From NCBI RefSeq assembly GCF_010672525.1, contig NZ_JAAHGH010000008.1:1-38645 (forward strand): 38,645 nucleotides of DNA, in the 5' to 3' direction. Positions 8,054 to 16,619 of the stretch are shown one piece after another. Made by a program: the position numbers and the translations under genes. Origin of the DNA: Okeania sp. SIO2B3 (GTDB taxonomy: Bacteria > Cyanobacteriota > Cyanobacteriia > Cyanobacteriales > Microcoleaceae). The notes beneath the pieces were generated by a model. That model was given only the letters and a program-made list of their open reading frames with translations, did no database searches and had not been told where the DNA came from. Within the stretch, counting starts at the first letter, position 1; every line of letters begins with the position of its first letter.

Positions 8054-9460
8054 ATGTCAGAATTAAAATCTATGCTAACCCCACAACAGTTCCGTCAATA
8101 TGCCACAATAATAGCAGCAACTACTGTGACAAATATTAGTGGGTTGTGGTTGTGGCGATCGCTTTCAACACCAACTACAAACTTGACTCAGGAACCAGAA
8201 AAAACAACTCTACCCTCCCTTACTCTTTCCGGACACAAAGGATGGGTATATGCAGTTGCTATCAGTCCAGATGGTAAAACCATGGCCAGCAGCGGTTATG
8301 ATGGCACAATTAAAATTTGGAACTTCAGCAATGGTCAGTTGCTTAATACCATAGATGCTCACAAAGATGCGATCGAATCTCTTGCCATTAGTTCAGATGG
8401 AGAAGTCCTCGCCAGTGGTAGTTGGGATAACCGCATCAAACTTTGGCATCTTGCCAATGGCAAACTCATTCAAACCCTCGAAGGTCATCGCGATGATGTG
8501 AAAGCTATAGCTATTAGCGTTGATGGTCAGACTCTTGCTAGCGGAAGTTATGATGGCACAATCAAAATTTGGAATCTTAAAACTGGATCTGTTGAGCGGA
8601 ATTTTAAACATTCCAGTCCCATTACATCTCTCGCTTTTAGTCCAGATGGAGAAATGCTTGCTAGTGGGAGTAAAAATGGTCAAATTCAAACTTGGCAAGT
8701 GAATACAGGTAAACCACTCCACTCATTAGCAGCACATAAAAACACAGTTTGGGCGATCGCTTTCAGTCCCGATGGCAAAATCCTTGCTAGTGGGAGTCAA
8801 GACCAAAAAGTTAAGTTATGGCAAGTAGAAACTGGTCAACTTCTATGCACTCTAGACGGACATGACAAAGCAGTTTTATCTGTTGCTTTTAGTCCCGATA
8901 GTCAGACTCTTGCTAGTAGTAGTTACGACAAAAAAATTCATCTGTGGGACGTAGATACAGAAGAAATACTAGAAACATTGAAAGGTCATGCTAAACCTGT
9001 TTGGTCCGTAAATTTTAGCCCAGATGGGCAAACTCTTGCCAGTGGAGGTGCCGATAGCACAATTAAACTTTGGTCTATGTCTGCTTTGAGTAATAAACAG
9101 TTACAGAATACAACTGCCTCATCTGCTTTGGTAGAAGTTGTTGCGTCAGAGATTACTAATAGAGCTAAGTTAGAAGAGTTAAACCAAAAATTGTATGACA
9201 AAATTGACCAAAGTTGGGAACAAACACCAGTATGGTACGAAGATTTACTTTTTTGCATCACAGTTAACGTTGATGGAGCGATCGCCAAATTAGAAATGAT
9301 GAATGAACCTGCTAATAAATATGCAGAGCAAACACCTTTACCCAAGTTATTCAATACTGCTAAATCTGAAATTACCGAGCAAAAGTCTGTTGCTTTATTC
9401 CGAGTGGTGATGACTCCAACAGGTGTACTAGAAGTTAGTCCTTGGTCTGGTTGGTTATAG
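8054..9460 (+). CDS. Membrane-anchored seven-blade WD40 protein
   Basis: About 468 residues from the ATG at 8054; a TTG at 8039 would add five residues, and neither start has a clear Shine-Dalgarno. A short hydrophobic N-terminal stretch (YATIIAATTVTNISGLWLW) may be a signal anchor. Seven WD40 repeats follow (GH...SPDG..LASGS.D..IKLW type), enough for one closed beta-propeller, from about residue 55 to 345. The last 120 residues form a separate domain (KIDQSWEQTPVWYEDLLFCI; MTPTGVLEVSPW) that I cannot name; similar tails occur on cyanobacterial WD40 proteins (recollection, unchecked). Likely a scaffold or sensor at the membrane. HIP1 sites at 8155, 8752 and 9277. Confidence 0.85.
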   Translation: MSELKSMLTPQQFRQYATIIAATTVTNISGLWLWRSLSTPTTNLTQEPEKTTLPSLTLSGHKGWVYAVAISPDGKTMASSGYDGTIKIWNFSNGQLLNTIDAHKDAIESLAISSDGEVLASGSWDNRIKLWHLANGKLIQTLEGHRDDVKAIAISVDGQTLASGSYDGTIKIWNLKTGSVERNFKHSSPITSLAFSPDGEMLASGSKNGQIQTWQVNTGKPLHSLAAHKNTVWAIAFSPDGKILASGSQDQKVKLWQVETGQLLCTLDGHDKAVLSVAFSPDSQTLASSSYDKKIHLWDVDTEEILETLKGHAKPVWSVNFSPDGQTLASGGADSTIKLWSMSALSNKQLQNTTASSALVEVVASEITNRAKLEELNQKLYDKIDQSWEQTPVWYEDLLFCITVNVDGAIAKLEMMNEPANKYAEQTPLPKLFNTAKSEITEQKSVALFRVVMTPTGVLEVSPWSGWL

Positions 9461-9462
9461 TG

Positions 9463-9520
9463 TCAGGACTTACGCAAATTAACCTTGAAAGCGCCGTATG
9501 TAGGATCGTAATTTGGGTGC
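9463..9520. repeat. Solo TCAGGACTTACGCAAATT repeat end
   Basis: A single left end (about 9465) continues like the copy at 1644 (ACCTTGAAAGCGCCGTATGTAGG versus CACCTTCAAAGCGCCATATGTAGG) but with no matching right end, so it looks truncated. It follows the WD40 stop codon at once. Confidence 0.6.
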
Positions 9521-9566
9521 TAGATCGATGCTATCAATGAAAATAAATATAACTAAATTCGATAGA

Positions 9567-9947
9567 TTATCTTCTCAAGTCGTATGTCCAGTAAGCGGTG
9601 CTGAGTTTGAGAGTGTCATCAAAGGAGTAATTGACAGCAATAATTCGTAGTCCTCTTAGTTTATCGGTAAATCTTTCGTAGGGTGTATATTTGAGATTTT
9701 TATCTAATAGCGTCCAGGTTTTGGCTCCGGAATGATATTGGAATTTACCGTAAGTTATGGCGAGTTTAATCATGTCCCAATTAATTGCTCTTTGTTGCAA
9801 CCGTCGGTTAAAGTGATTGTGGTCTTTTGCACAAGAGAAAATTTCAATTTTTGGGAGGAATTTGATTATTTCGTCGGAGCTAACTAATTGATTTAATTGT
9901 TTCTTGAATTTCATTGCTTTTACCTTGGCTAATTTAACTAAAGCCAT
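9567..9947 (-). CDS. DUF4258-like small protein
   Basis: 126 residues, basic. The core HFNRRLQQRAINWDMIKLAI followed by TYGKFQYHSGAKTW fits the DUF4258 pattern (H...R..QR.I....I..AI..G), a small family of unknown function that some authors compare with RelE-like toxins. No antitoxin-like partner gene is adjacent, so a toxin role is speculation. The start at 9947 has GGAG about 10 nt upstream; a second ATG at 9914 (MKFKKQ) is possible. It sits tail-to-tail with the WD40 gene and downstream of the large caspase-WD40 gene on the same strand, separated from it by a complete MITE. Confidence 0.6.
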   Translation of the reverse strand: MALVKLAKVKAMKFKKQLNQLVSSDEIIKFLPKIEIFSCAKDHNHFNRRLQQRAINWDMIKLAITYGKFQYHSGAKTWTLLDKNLKYTPYERFTDKLRGLRIIAVNYSFDDTLKLSTAYWTYDLRR

Positions 9948-10015
9948 GGTAAAAGCGCTCCAAAATCAAAGTAAATTGGATATAAATAAATAAAAATAAA
10001 TGCTGTTAAAGGGAG

Positions 10016-10123
10016 TCAGGACTTACGCATAACCATATATAGTAGGGGCGAATGGCATTCGCCCTCTACTGGCATTCGCCCTCTACAATTAGAGTATCAC
10101 CTTACATTTTGCGTAAGTCCTGA
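10016..10123. mobile_element. Complete MITE, 14-bp perfect TIRs TCAGGACTTACGCA
   Basis: TCAGGACTTACGCA (10016-10029) is the exact reverse complement of TGCGTAAGTCCTGA (10110-10123). The 108-bp body holds two GGCATTCGCCCTCTAC units. GAG abuts both ends (10013-10015, 10124-10126), a possible 3-bp target duplication. This is the best-preserved member of the family seen at 1.64, 6.8, 7.7, 9.46 and 14.85 kb. Confidence 0.85.
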
Positions 10124-10132
10124 GAGTGTAGT

Positions 10133-13100
10133 TTATTTGATGTTAATACCATCGCAGATTTTTCGGTCTTCTTCGCTGACGTTGGGGTTATTGGTTAGGT
10201 AGTCTCGTACCCAGTTGCAGCCGCGTTCCATTACTTCGTCTAAATCTAAACTCCAGAGCTTAACTGTTGTTTGACCATAGAAACTAACAGAAGCAAGAAT
10301 TTTGCCATCAGGACTAAATTCTAAATTCTTTACCCCTTGATGCAGGTGGTCTTCAAACGTGTGAAGCAATTCTCCTTGAATATTCCAAAGTTTGATTGTA
10401 TGGTCAATACTAGAAGAAGCAAGGAGCTGACCATTAGGGCTAAATACTATTGTTTCAACACTTTTGGTATGACCTTCAAGTGTGTAAAGTAATTGACCTT
10501 GAAATTGCCAAAGTTTTATGGTCTTGTCATCACTAGCAGAAGCGATAATCTCACCGTTGGGACTAAATATTGCTTTATTGACACAACCTGTATGACCTTC
10601 TAAAGTGTAAAGTACACTTCCTTGCCAATTCCATAGTTTGACTGTGCCATCCAAACTAGCTGAAGCAAGAATTTTTCCATCAGGACTAATTTCCAAGCTA
10701 TTAACCTTATTAGCATGATCTTCTAAAGTGCAAATTAGATTTCCATGCTGATTCCACAGTTTAATGATTCCATCCCAACTAGCAGAAGCAAGAATTTTTC
10801 CATCAAGGTTAAATATTACACTTGTAATTTGTGTCTGATGCTCTAGAGTATGAACTAATTTTCCTTGTCTATTCCAAACTTGGACTTTCTTATGTGCATC
10901 TTCATATATTCCTGTTGTGTGAATTTGCTTGATTTGATCGTAAGTTTTTTCATCATAGAGTTCGAGTTCTTTGGAAAAAAACGCACTTATTAAAACAAGC
11001 GTTTGTCCATCAGGATTAAATAATACTTTGTTAACTTGAAAGGCCTGACTTTCTATAGTTTTAAGTAAGTTTCCCTGTATATTCCACAGTTTGATAATTC
11101 CATCCCAACTAGCAGAAGCGATAGTTTGTCCATCACGGCTAAATGCCACAGCCTCAACAGAGCGAGTATGATCTACGAGAGTATGAAGCAATTGCCCTTG
11201 TCTATTCCATAGTTCTACTGTTCCATTTCCAGATGTCATATCATAACCAGCAGAAACTAAAGTTTTTTCATCAGGACTAAATTCTATGCTACTAACAGTA
11301 GTTGCGCGACCTTTCAAGGTTTGAATTAATTCGACTTTAACATTCCACAGTTTGACAGTTCTGTCATCACTAGCAGAAGCAAGAATCTTTCCATCCTGAC
11401 TAAATGTTACACTATTGACCGCATCTGTATGACCTTTAAAAATGTGAAGCAGTTTTCCTTCTCTACTCCATAGTTTGACTGTACCTTCCTCATTTGCAGA
11501 AGCAAGAGTTTGACTATCAGGACTAAATGCGACATTGCTAACTGGATTTGTATGACTCAATGTATAAAATAATGAATTTTGAAGATTCCACAATCTAACT
11601 GTTCTATCCTGACTCATTGAAGCAACAATTTGCCCATCGGGACTAAATACTACTCTCCTAACCGTATTGGTATGACCTTGGAGAGTATAGAGTAATTCCC
11701 CTTGAAGATTCCATAATTTTACTGTGTAGTCGGAACTAGCAGTAGCAATAATCTGACCGTCAGGACTAAATGCTACTCCACTAACAAAACTTGTATGACC
11801 TTGAAGAGTAGAGAGTAATTTCCCTTGAAGATTCCACAATTTTACTGTGTAGTCATCACTATTATGCCTATTAGACGAAAATGGATTTTTGTCATTAAAA
11901 GCAATAGTTTGACCGTCAGGGCTAAATACTACACTTCCAATCGCAACATTACTATCTTCTAAACTATAAAGTAATTGCCCTTGTCTATTCCATAATTTAA
12001 CTGTTTTATCCCAACTTGCAGTAGCAATAGTTTGTCCATTAGGACTAAATACTACTCCATCAACAGATTCTGTATGACCATTTAGGGTATAAAGTAGTTG
12101 CCCTTGTCTATTCCATAATTTAACTGTTTTATCCCGACTTGCAGTAGCAATGATTTGTCCATCGGGACTAAACATTACAGTCTTAACATGATGAGTATGA
12201 CCATTTAGGGTATAAAGTAGTAGCCCTTGTCTATTCCATAATTTAGCTGTTTTATCTTCACTTGCAGTAGCAATGATTTGTCCATCGGGACTAAACACTA
12301 CAGTCTTAACATGATGAGTATGACTTTCTAATCGATTGTACTCTTTGATTTTAGAATAAATATTCTGTAATTCACCTGCAACTTTAATTTTAGTTTGAGA
12401 ATTTATTTTTAAAGTAGTTTTTCGGCTTTTTCTTCCTGCCCAAAGAGCAATAAGAAGTGCATCAAATTCTTGACTTGATAATAGTAACGCTTCTGAAGCT
12501 TTAACAAGATAAGTAATTTCATTTTCTAATTCTCTTGTTCGGCGTATTTCATCTTGTTTTTTGATACGTTCGTGTTTGTCGATAGATATTTTGATAAACT
12601 GATGTACTTCAAACAAAAGTCTATCGGCAAAGTCAATATAAAGCTCTTGATATTTTACTAGCTCTGCTTCTGATAATAAGAAATCATCTTTTTGACTTTC
12701 TGGGGTTTGTTTCCACTCATCGGTTTTCCGTTCTAGTTCCCGTAATAACTGAGGAATAACTCCCGCTTTAACCACAGAAGATTTACCACTACCGGAAGCA
12801 CCTACTACAGTTAAAAAAGAAGTAGATTGTAATTTCTCAATAATTTCTGCAATTAATTCTTCTCTACCGTGAAAAAAGTAAGCATCATCTTGGGTAAAAG
12901 CTTCTAAACTTTTATAAGGACAAACATCTATATCAAATATTTCATCATACGAACGTTGAACTTCTACTGAGAGAATATCCATCACTTCAGTAGAACCCGA
13001 TAACCAATATTTTAAATTAATATCGGGTTGCGAGTCACGCCATTTCTGTAATTTAGTAATTAATTCAGAAACCCAAAATTCTCCTTCTGATTCTCCTGCG

Positions 13101-14479
13101 GTTTCCAATACAGTTACTAATTGATGTAATAACTTTCTATTGTTAGCTGAAGAAGTGGTTGTTGTAATCAAACATAGAGATTTATCTTGACTGGGCTGCA
13201 AAATTTCAAATAAATTTTTATTAGTCCTGCTTGTGTCTAAAATATCGGCAATAATCACAATTTCCTTAACAGGAGAATCATCTAACTGTTGCCTAAGCAA
13301 ATTCAAATTTATGCTGTTTTTTCCATCGCAAACCAACTCGTAGGTTTCTGAGTTAGTAGATACAATTGTTCCTGCTAAATACAACAGAACAATTTGATTA
13401 CTTTCTGACTGTAAATAACTAGCAATAGTTTGTTGAATATTTCGCCTCTGTTTCTCTCGCAAAAAACAATAATCAACTGCAAAACTTCCTTTAGCTTGGA
13501 GTATTCTACATAGACTAATATCGGCTTCCGAGTTAGATAATTCATCGACAATTAAAGCTTTTCTCTGAGTAGAAAATTTAGCCGAACCAATAATTAACTC
13601 CCCACTTCCTCTAGCAATTCTTTGGGGAGTTTGAGAAGCATCTACAGGGAATCGCTTAACTTTTGATTGAGTAGATGATTCTTTTAAACTCCCTAACATT
13701 CCCTTAGAAAAACTATCTGTATTTAGAGGATTTTTCTTATATTCAATAAACTTTTTACTGTTGCGTTCGACATACTTAAACAAACTATCCGCATCAATTT
13801 TACCTTCAGTATTGGTAGCTTTTCCCCCTAAACCTTCAATCAGAGAATAGGTAAATAAACCATGCTTTAATTCCGGAATTTCCCAAGAACGTTCTGTCTT
13901 ATTGCAGGAAAGCATAGCATAAAAATCCTGACTTTGTTCTGCTTGTAATTCTAAAGCTGCTAACAATTGACCAGTAGGATTTTGTTTAATTATTTCATCT
14001 TCTTGTTGTTCTATTTCCTGACAAGCATCTAACCATACAAGTTGACGTTGTGCGTTACATTGTCTAAGTTCATTTAACAGAATATCTAACTTTAATCCCG
14101 TTCCAGATAAATCTTCTAAAATAGTATCTGTAACACATAAAATTGGTCGATTATTAGAGTCAAGATAACCATGTCCTGAAAAGTAAAATAAAACCGTATC
14201 TTCCGGTTTAGCTCCACGAAACTGTTGGAAACTGGTAGTAATTTCTGATAAAATAGGAACTTTATGACCACCATCATAAAGAGCAATAATTTCTGTTTCC
14301 TGAAACTGTTGAGTAGCTATTTTTAAAGCTTCTGTTAACTCTTTACAGTCATTAGCGCAGTATCTCAAATCGGGAATTTGAGTATCTTGATAATAGTTAA
14401 CTCCGACTAAAACCATCCAGAGTTTAACCTGACTTTTTTCTAAGTATTGTGTGTTGGAATTATTTACTATTGCTGACAT
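10133..14479 (-). CDS. Caspase / pseudo-caspase / truncated STAND P-loop / WD40 protein
   Basis: A 1448-residue protein. Residues 20-260 are a caspase-fold peptidase with the dyad H103 (YFSGHGY) and C153 (LDACQE); in metacaspases the usual context is DACHSG. Residues about 300-500 resemble a second caspase fold (RKALIVDEL, VLLYLAGTI, IVIIADILD) lacking catalytic His and Cys. At 520-580 comes the linker typical of nSTAND ATPases (CPYKSLEAF, FFHGREELI) and a perfect P-loop (GASGSGKSS, 560-568). Only about 150 residues then remain before WD40 repeats, and no Walker B or later NTPase motifs are visible, so most of the NTPase appears deleted. Sixteen WD40 repeats fill about 717-1410, with insertions in repeats 4, 9 and 11. 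The tail (RGCNWVRDYLTNNP) is common in this family. Intact relatives are proposed ligand-triggered death proteases. The start at 14479 has a weak Shine-Dalgarno. Confidence 0.9.
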   Translation of the reverse strand: MSAIVNNSNTQYLEKSQVKLWMVLVGVNYYQDTQIPDLRYCANDCKELTEALKIATQQFQETEIIALYDGGHKVPILSEITTSFQQFRGAKPEDTVLFYFSGHGYLDSNNRPILCVTDTILEDLSGTGLKLDILLNELRQCNAQRQLVWLDACQEIEQQEDEIIKQNPTGQLLAALELQAEQSQDFYAMLSCNKTERSWEIPELKHGLFTYSLIEGLGGKATNTEGKIDADSLFKYVERNSKKFIEYKKNPLNTDSFSKGMLGSLKESSTQSKVKRFPVDASQTPQRIARGSGELIIGSAKFSTQRKALIVDELSNSEADISLCRILQAKGSFAVDYCFLREKQRRNIQQTIASYLQSESNQIVLLYLAGTIVSTNSETYELVCDGKNSINLNLLRQQLDDSPVKEIVIIADILDTSRTNKNLFEILQPSQDKSLCLITTTTSSANNRKLLHQLVTVLETAGESEGEFWVSELITKLQKWRDSQPDINLKYWLSGSTEVMDILSVEVQRSYDEIFDIDVCPYKSLEAFTQDDAYFFHGREELIAEIIEKLQSTSFLTVVGASGSGKSSVVKAGVIPQLLRELERKTDEWKQTPESQKDDFLLSEAELVKYQELYIDFADRLLFEVHQFIKISIDKHERIKKQDEIRRTRELENEITYLVKASEALLLSSQEFDALLIALWAGRKSRKTTLKINSQTKIKVAGELQNIYSKIKEYNRLESHTHHVKTVVFSPDGQIIATASEDKTAKLWNRQGLLLYTLNGHTHHVKTVMFSPDGQIIATASRDKTVKLWNRQGQLLYTLNGHTESVDGVVFSPNGQTIATASWDKTVKLWNRQGQLLYSLEDSNVAIGSVVFSPDGQTIAFNDKNPFSSNRHNSDDYTVKLWNLQGKLLSTLQGHTSFVSGVAFSPDGQIIATASSDYTVKLWNLQGELLYTLQGHTNTVRRVVFSPDGQIVASMSQDRTVRLWNLQNSLFYTLSHTNPVSNVAFSPDSQTLASANEEGTVKLWSREGKLLHIFKGHTDAVNSVTFSQDGKILASASDDRTVKLWNVKVELIQTLKGRATTVSSIEFSPDEKTLVSAGYDMTSGNGTVELWNRQGQLLHTLVDHTRSVEAVAFSRDGQTIASASWDGIIKLWNIQGNLLKTIESQAFQVNKVLFNPDGQTLVLISAFFSKELELYDEKTYDQIKQIHTTGIYEDAHKKVQVWNRQGKLVHTLEHQTQITSVIFNLDGKILASASWDGIIKLWNQHGNLICTLEDHANKVNSLEISPDGKILASASLDGTVKLWNWQGSVLYTLEGHTGCVNKAIFSPNGEIIASASDDKTIKLWQFQGQLLYTLEGHTKSVETIVFSPNGQLLASSSIDHTIKLWNIQGELLHTFEDHLHQGVKNLEFSPDGKILASVSFYGQTTVKLWSLDLDEVMERGCNWVRDYLTNNPNVSEEDRKICDGINIK

Positions 14480-14511
14480 ATATAATCTTCAATCCTTAAG
14501 TTAAATATACA

Positions 14512-14671
14512 AACTGATAGGGTGCATCTCAATGCAAGAATAAAGCCAAAAATTTATCGCTTTTAGGCAACAGCTCATCTGGCAACAGGCAACAGGGAAT
14601 AGGCAACAGGGAATAGGGAATATATAGGAAAAAAAGTATTTTTGCTTCTTATGAGATGCACCCAACTGATA
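14512..14671. mobile_element. MITE with 12-bp TIRs and 8-bp target-site duplication
   Basis: GGGTGCATCTCA (14520-14531) mirrors TGAGATGCACCC (14652-14663). The 8-bp AACTGATA directly abuts both outer ends (14512-14519 and 14664-14671), a textbook target duplication. The 144-bp body contains GGCAACAGG/GGAATAGG repeats and no gene. It inserted about 35 bp upstream of the caspase-WD40 start, within its likely promoter region. Confidence 0.9.
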
Positions 14672-14697
14672 TTTCCCTATTGGAGTTGTTCAACAAT

Positions 14698-14810
14698 TAA
14701 TAATTATCTCTGATTTTCAAGAATAAGATTTACTCAAAGGAAAAATTTTTCTGGTTTCTCCTGGAAAAAAGGAGAGGCTTTACTTTCAACCTTAATTATT
14801 GGGTAAATAT
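14698..14810. repeat. Palindromic intergenic repeat AATTATCTCTC ... GGAGAGG, copy 1
   Basis: One of four related copies (others near 16277, 28627, 35231). Shared layout: AATTA(C/T)CTCTCC, a GGAAAAATTTTTCT core, GGAGAGGC, and TTAATTATTNGGTAAAT. Likely folds as a long imperfect hairpin. No coding capacity. Confidence 0.7.
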
Positions 14811-15357
14811 TGATTTTATTCCTATAATCAAACGAGCTTCAGATGCTAAAGTTAGGACTTATGCAAACCAACTAATAAAGAGGGTTTATCGCCGTAATAT
14901 TGTTGTTCAAACCAGGAAACTTCCGCAAAGGAACCCGGTTTCTGGGTAAGTCTTAATATCGACAGAAAATATTTCTACCAGTTTTTTTACTTAGGTGAAT
15001 TATGCCTGACATTATTTACAAATATTATTATTTTTAATCAAAGAAAAAATCATAGTTTTTCTACTAACTACACTATTATAGCAATCATATTTAAGTTGTG
15101 ATATTTTAGCCGTAATTAGGAGTCAGGAGTCGTAGGGGTGATTCGCAAATCACCCATATAGGAGTCAGAATATAAAAGGATTTTGACTTATCTTAATCGT
15201 TTTTAAATCCTATCAAAATAATTCCCAATCGCTATACATTTTTATATCTTATATCCAAAGAATATCCATGAACATCAATAAAAATAAATAAAAATAAACC
15301 CCCCATATTTATTGAAGCTACTTTATAATTAAAATCAAAAGCTTTTGGAGGAAAAAA
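14811..15357. other. Non-coding spacer with solo ACTTATGCAAA end and regulatory leader
   Basis: It contains a solo TTAGGACTTATGCAAA end (about 14851), a GGAAACTTCCGCAAAGGAAC segment, and AGGAGTCAGGAGTC heptads (15118). The last 100 bp are very A/T-rich and lead into the strong ribosome-binding site of the next gene. No gene or RNA recognised. Confidence 0.6.
15345..15357 (+). promoter_or_regulatory. Strong ribosome-binding site
   Basis: TTGGAGGAAAAA precedes the ATG at 15358 with about 7 nt between GGAGG and the start. It is one of the few consensus-like sites in the window and fixes this start. Confidence 0.8.
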
Positions 15358-16275
15358 ATGCCTTTATTAGAAAGAGAATTCTTAGACTACATCAGCAAAA
15401 AAATATTTCCTGGGAATGCCCCTCCCGAACTTCAGCATTGGACTTTTACGGAACGTTTTTATCCTAATAATTATTCTCTCAAAAACACGGAAATAGCTAA
15501 AGGATTAGAAAAGATGCAGGGTAAATATAATCCATCAGGAATTAATCAGCATATTAAGGAAGTAATAGAAAAAATATATCGGGAATTTCAAGATGAACTA
15601 GCTCAAGATGGCATTACCGAAGAAAAGCTTAATTTAGGCAATTACAAAGGAAAACCAGGTAGAAAAACATCTAGCACAGCACGCCCTTGGGAGATTATTT
15701 ATGAATGGTTGTGGAACCAAAAATATTATCGTTGGCTACCAGATTATATTTGGGAAAATTGGAAACAAAAAGCACAAACTAATTTAGATTGGATACAATT
15801 TTGCCCTCATTCTGAAGATTATTCATCTAAAGGAATGAAAATTCCTCCAGCTTTACCCAAAGAAAGTCTCCCCATAAATACTCCCTTAAACTTAAAAATA
15901 AATCTCGATACTCCAGGAAGTTATCTACTATTATTTAATCGCGGGCGAGATTCTCAAGGTAATATAACTAAATACCTAGTTACACCTTCTAAAGCTTTTG
16001 CCCCTAGCTATCAAATAGTAGAAAAAACCACATCAATACCTCTACAAAATGCAATATGTAAAGATATTCAATTTGATACAGTTAGTACAGAAGAATATAT
16101 TGGAATTGTAATCAATAATCCATTAGATTTACCTTGGCTAAATCCCGATTCTCATAACCCTATTGTGGAATGGGAAGGTAAGGAATTAGAACAAGTATGG
16201 GAACAGCTACGCTCTCAAGATAACTGGCAAGTTTTCTATCAAAATTTTGATGTCATATCTTTCAATAATGGATAA
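15358..16275 (+). CDS. Protein of unknown function, possible DUF4384-like C-terminal domain
   Basis: 305 residues, soluble, A/T-rich codons. I do not recognise the N-terminal 110 residues (EFLDYISKKIF; a helical stretch GINQHIKEVIEKIYREF). A tryptophan-rich middle (WEIIYEWLWNQKYYRWLPD, 111-129) follows. The region about 175-230 (INTPLNLKINLDTPGSYLLL) resembles the beta-rich DUF4384 type found on caspase- and STAND-linked cyanobacterial proteins; this is a weak resemblance by eye. The gene is divergent from the caspase-WD40 gene with an 880-bp MITE-containing spacer. A role with that gene is possible by position only. Confidence 0.6.
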   Translation: MPLLEREFLDYISKKIFPGNAPPELQHWTFTERFYPNNYSLKNTEIAKGLEKMQGKYNPSGINQHIKEVIEKIYREFQDELAQDGITEEKLNLGNYKGKPGRKTSSTARPWEIIYEWLWNQKYYRWLPDYIWENWKQKAQTNLDWIQFCPHSEDYSSKGMKIPPALPKESLPINTPLNLKINLDTPGSYLLLFNRGRDSQGNITKYLVTPSKAFAPSYQIVEKTTSIPLQNAICKDIQFDTVSTEEYIGIVINNPLDLPWLNPDSHNPIVEWEGKELEQVWEQLRSQDNWQVFYQNFDVISFNNG

Positions 16276-16276
16276 T

Positions 16277-16380
16277 TGATAATTACCTCTCCCTAAAACT
16301 GATAGGATTGAATAAAAGGAAAATTTTTTCTTATTTTCTCCTTTAAAGGAGAGGCATTTTACCTTAATTATTCGGTAAAT
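16277..16380. repeat. Palindromic intergenic repeat AATTACCTCTCC ... GGAGAGG, copy 2
   Basis: The best-preserved copy: AATTACCTCTCC at 16280, AGGAAAATTTTTTCT in the middle, GGAGAGGC at 16349, then TTAATTATTCGGTAAAT. It lies right after the stop of the 305-aa gene and could serve as a 3'-end structure for its transcript (inference). Confidence 0.75.
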
Positions 16381-16461
16381 CTTTAATTGCTTTAAGAACT
16401 TCCAAAAAATCAAATGTACAATTGATAATAATCATTATTATCCATTGTTTGATCAGTTTTT

Positions 16462-16474
16462 ATATCATGTCCGG
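16462..16474. repeat. Solo ATATCATGTCCGG end
   Basis: The same 13-bp terminal sequence as the element at 4057, followed by the similar GATAAGAGCGTGATG. No matching right end is present in the next 150 bp, so this is a truncated or one-ended copy. The rest of the 16381-16619 spacer shows nothing recognisable. Confidence 0.65.
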
Positions 16475-16619
16475 ATAAGAGCGTGATGAAAAAAACCAAA
16501 ACTGTCACTTGCAGTGCAAATCTTTTGATTCTCCCTACTCCCTATATTAGGGCAATTATAAACACTCAAACTCAATCAAGGATTACTTCTAAATTCTAAA
16601 TTCTGACTTGCGCTGAGGT

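Noticed and set aside
9567-9947. Toxin-antitoxin module with the DUF4258-like protein
   Set aside because: No small partner gene with antitoxin features is next to it.
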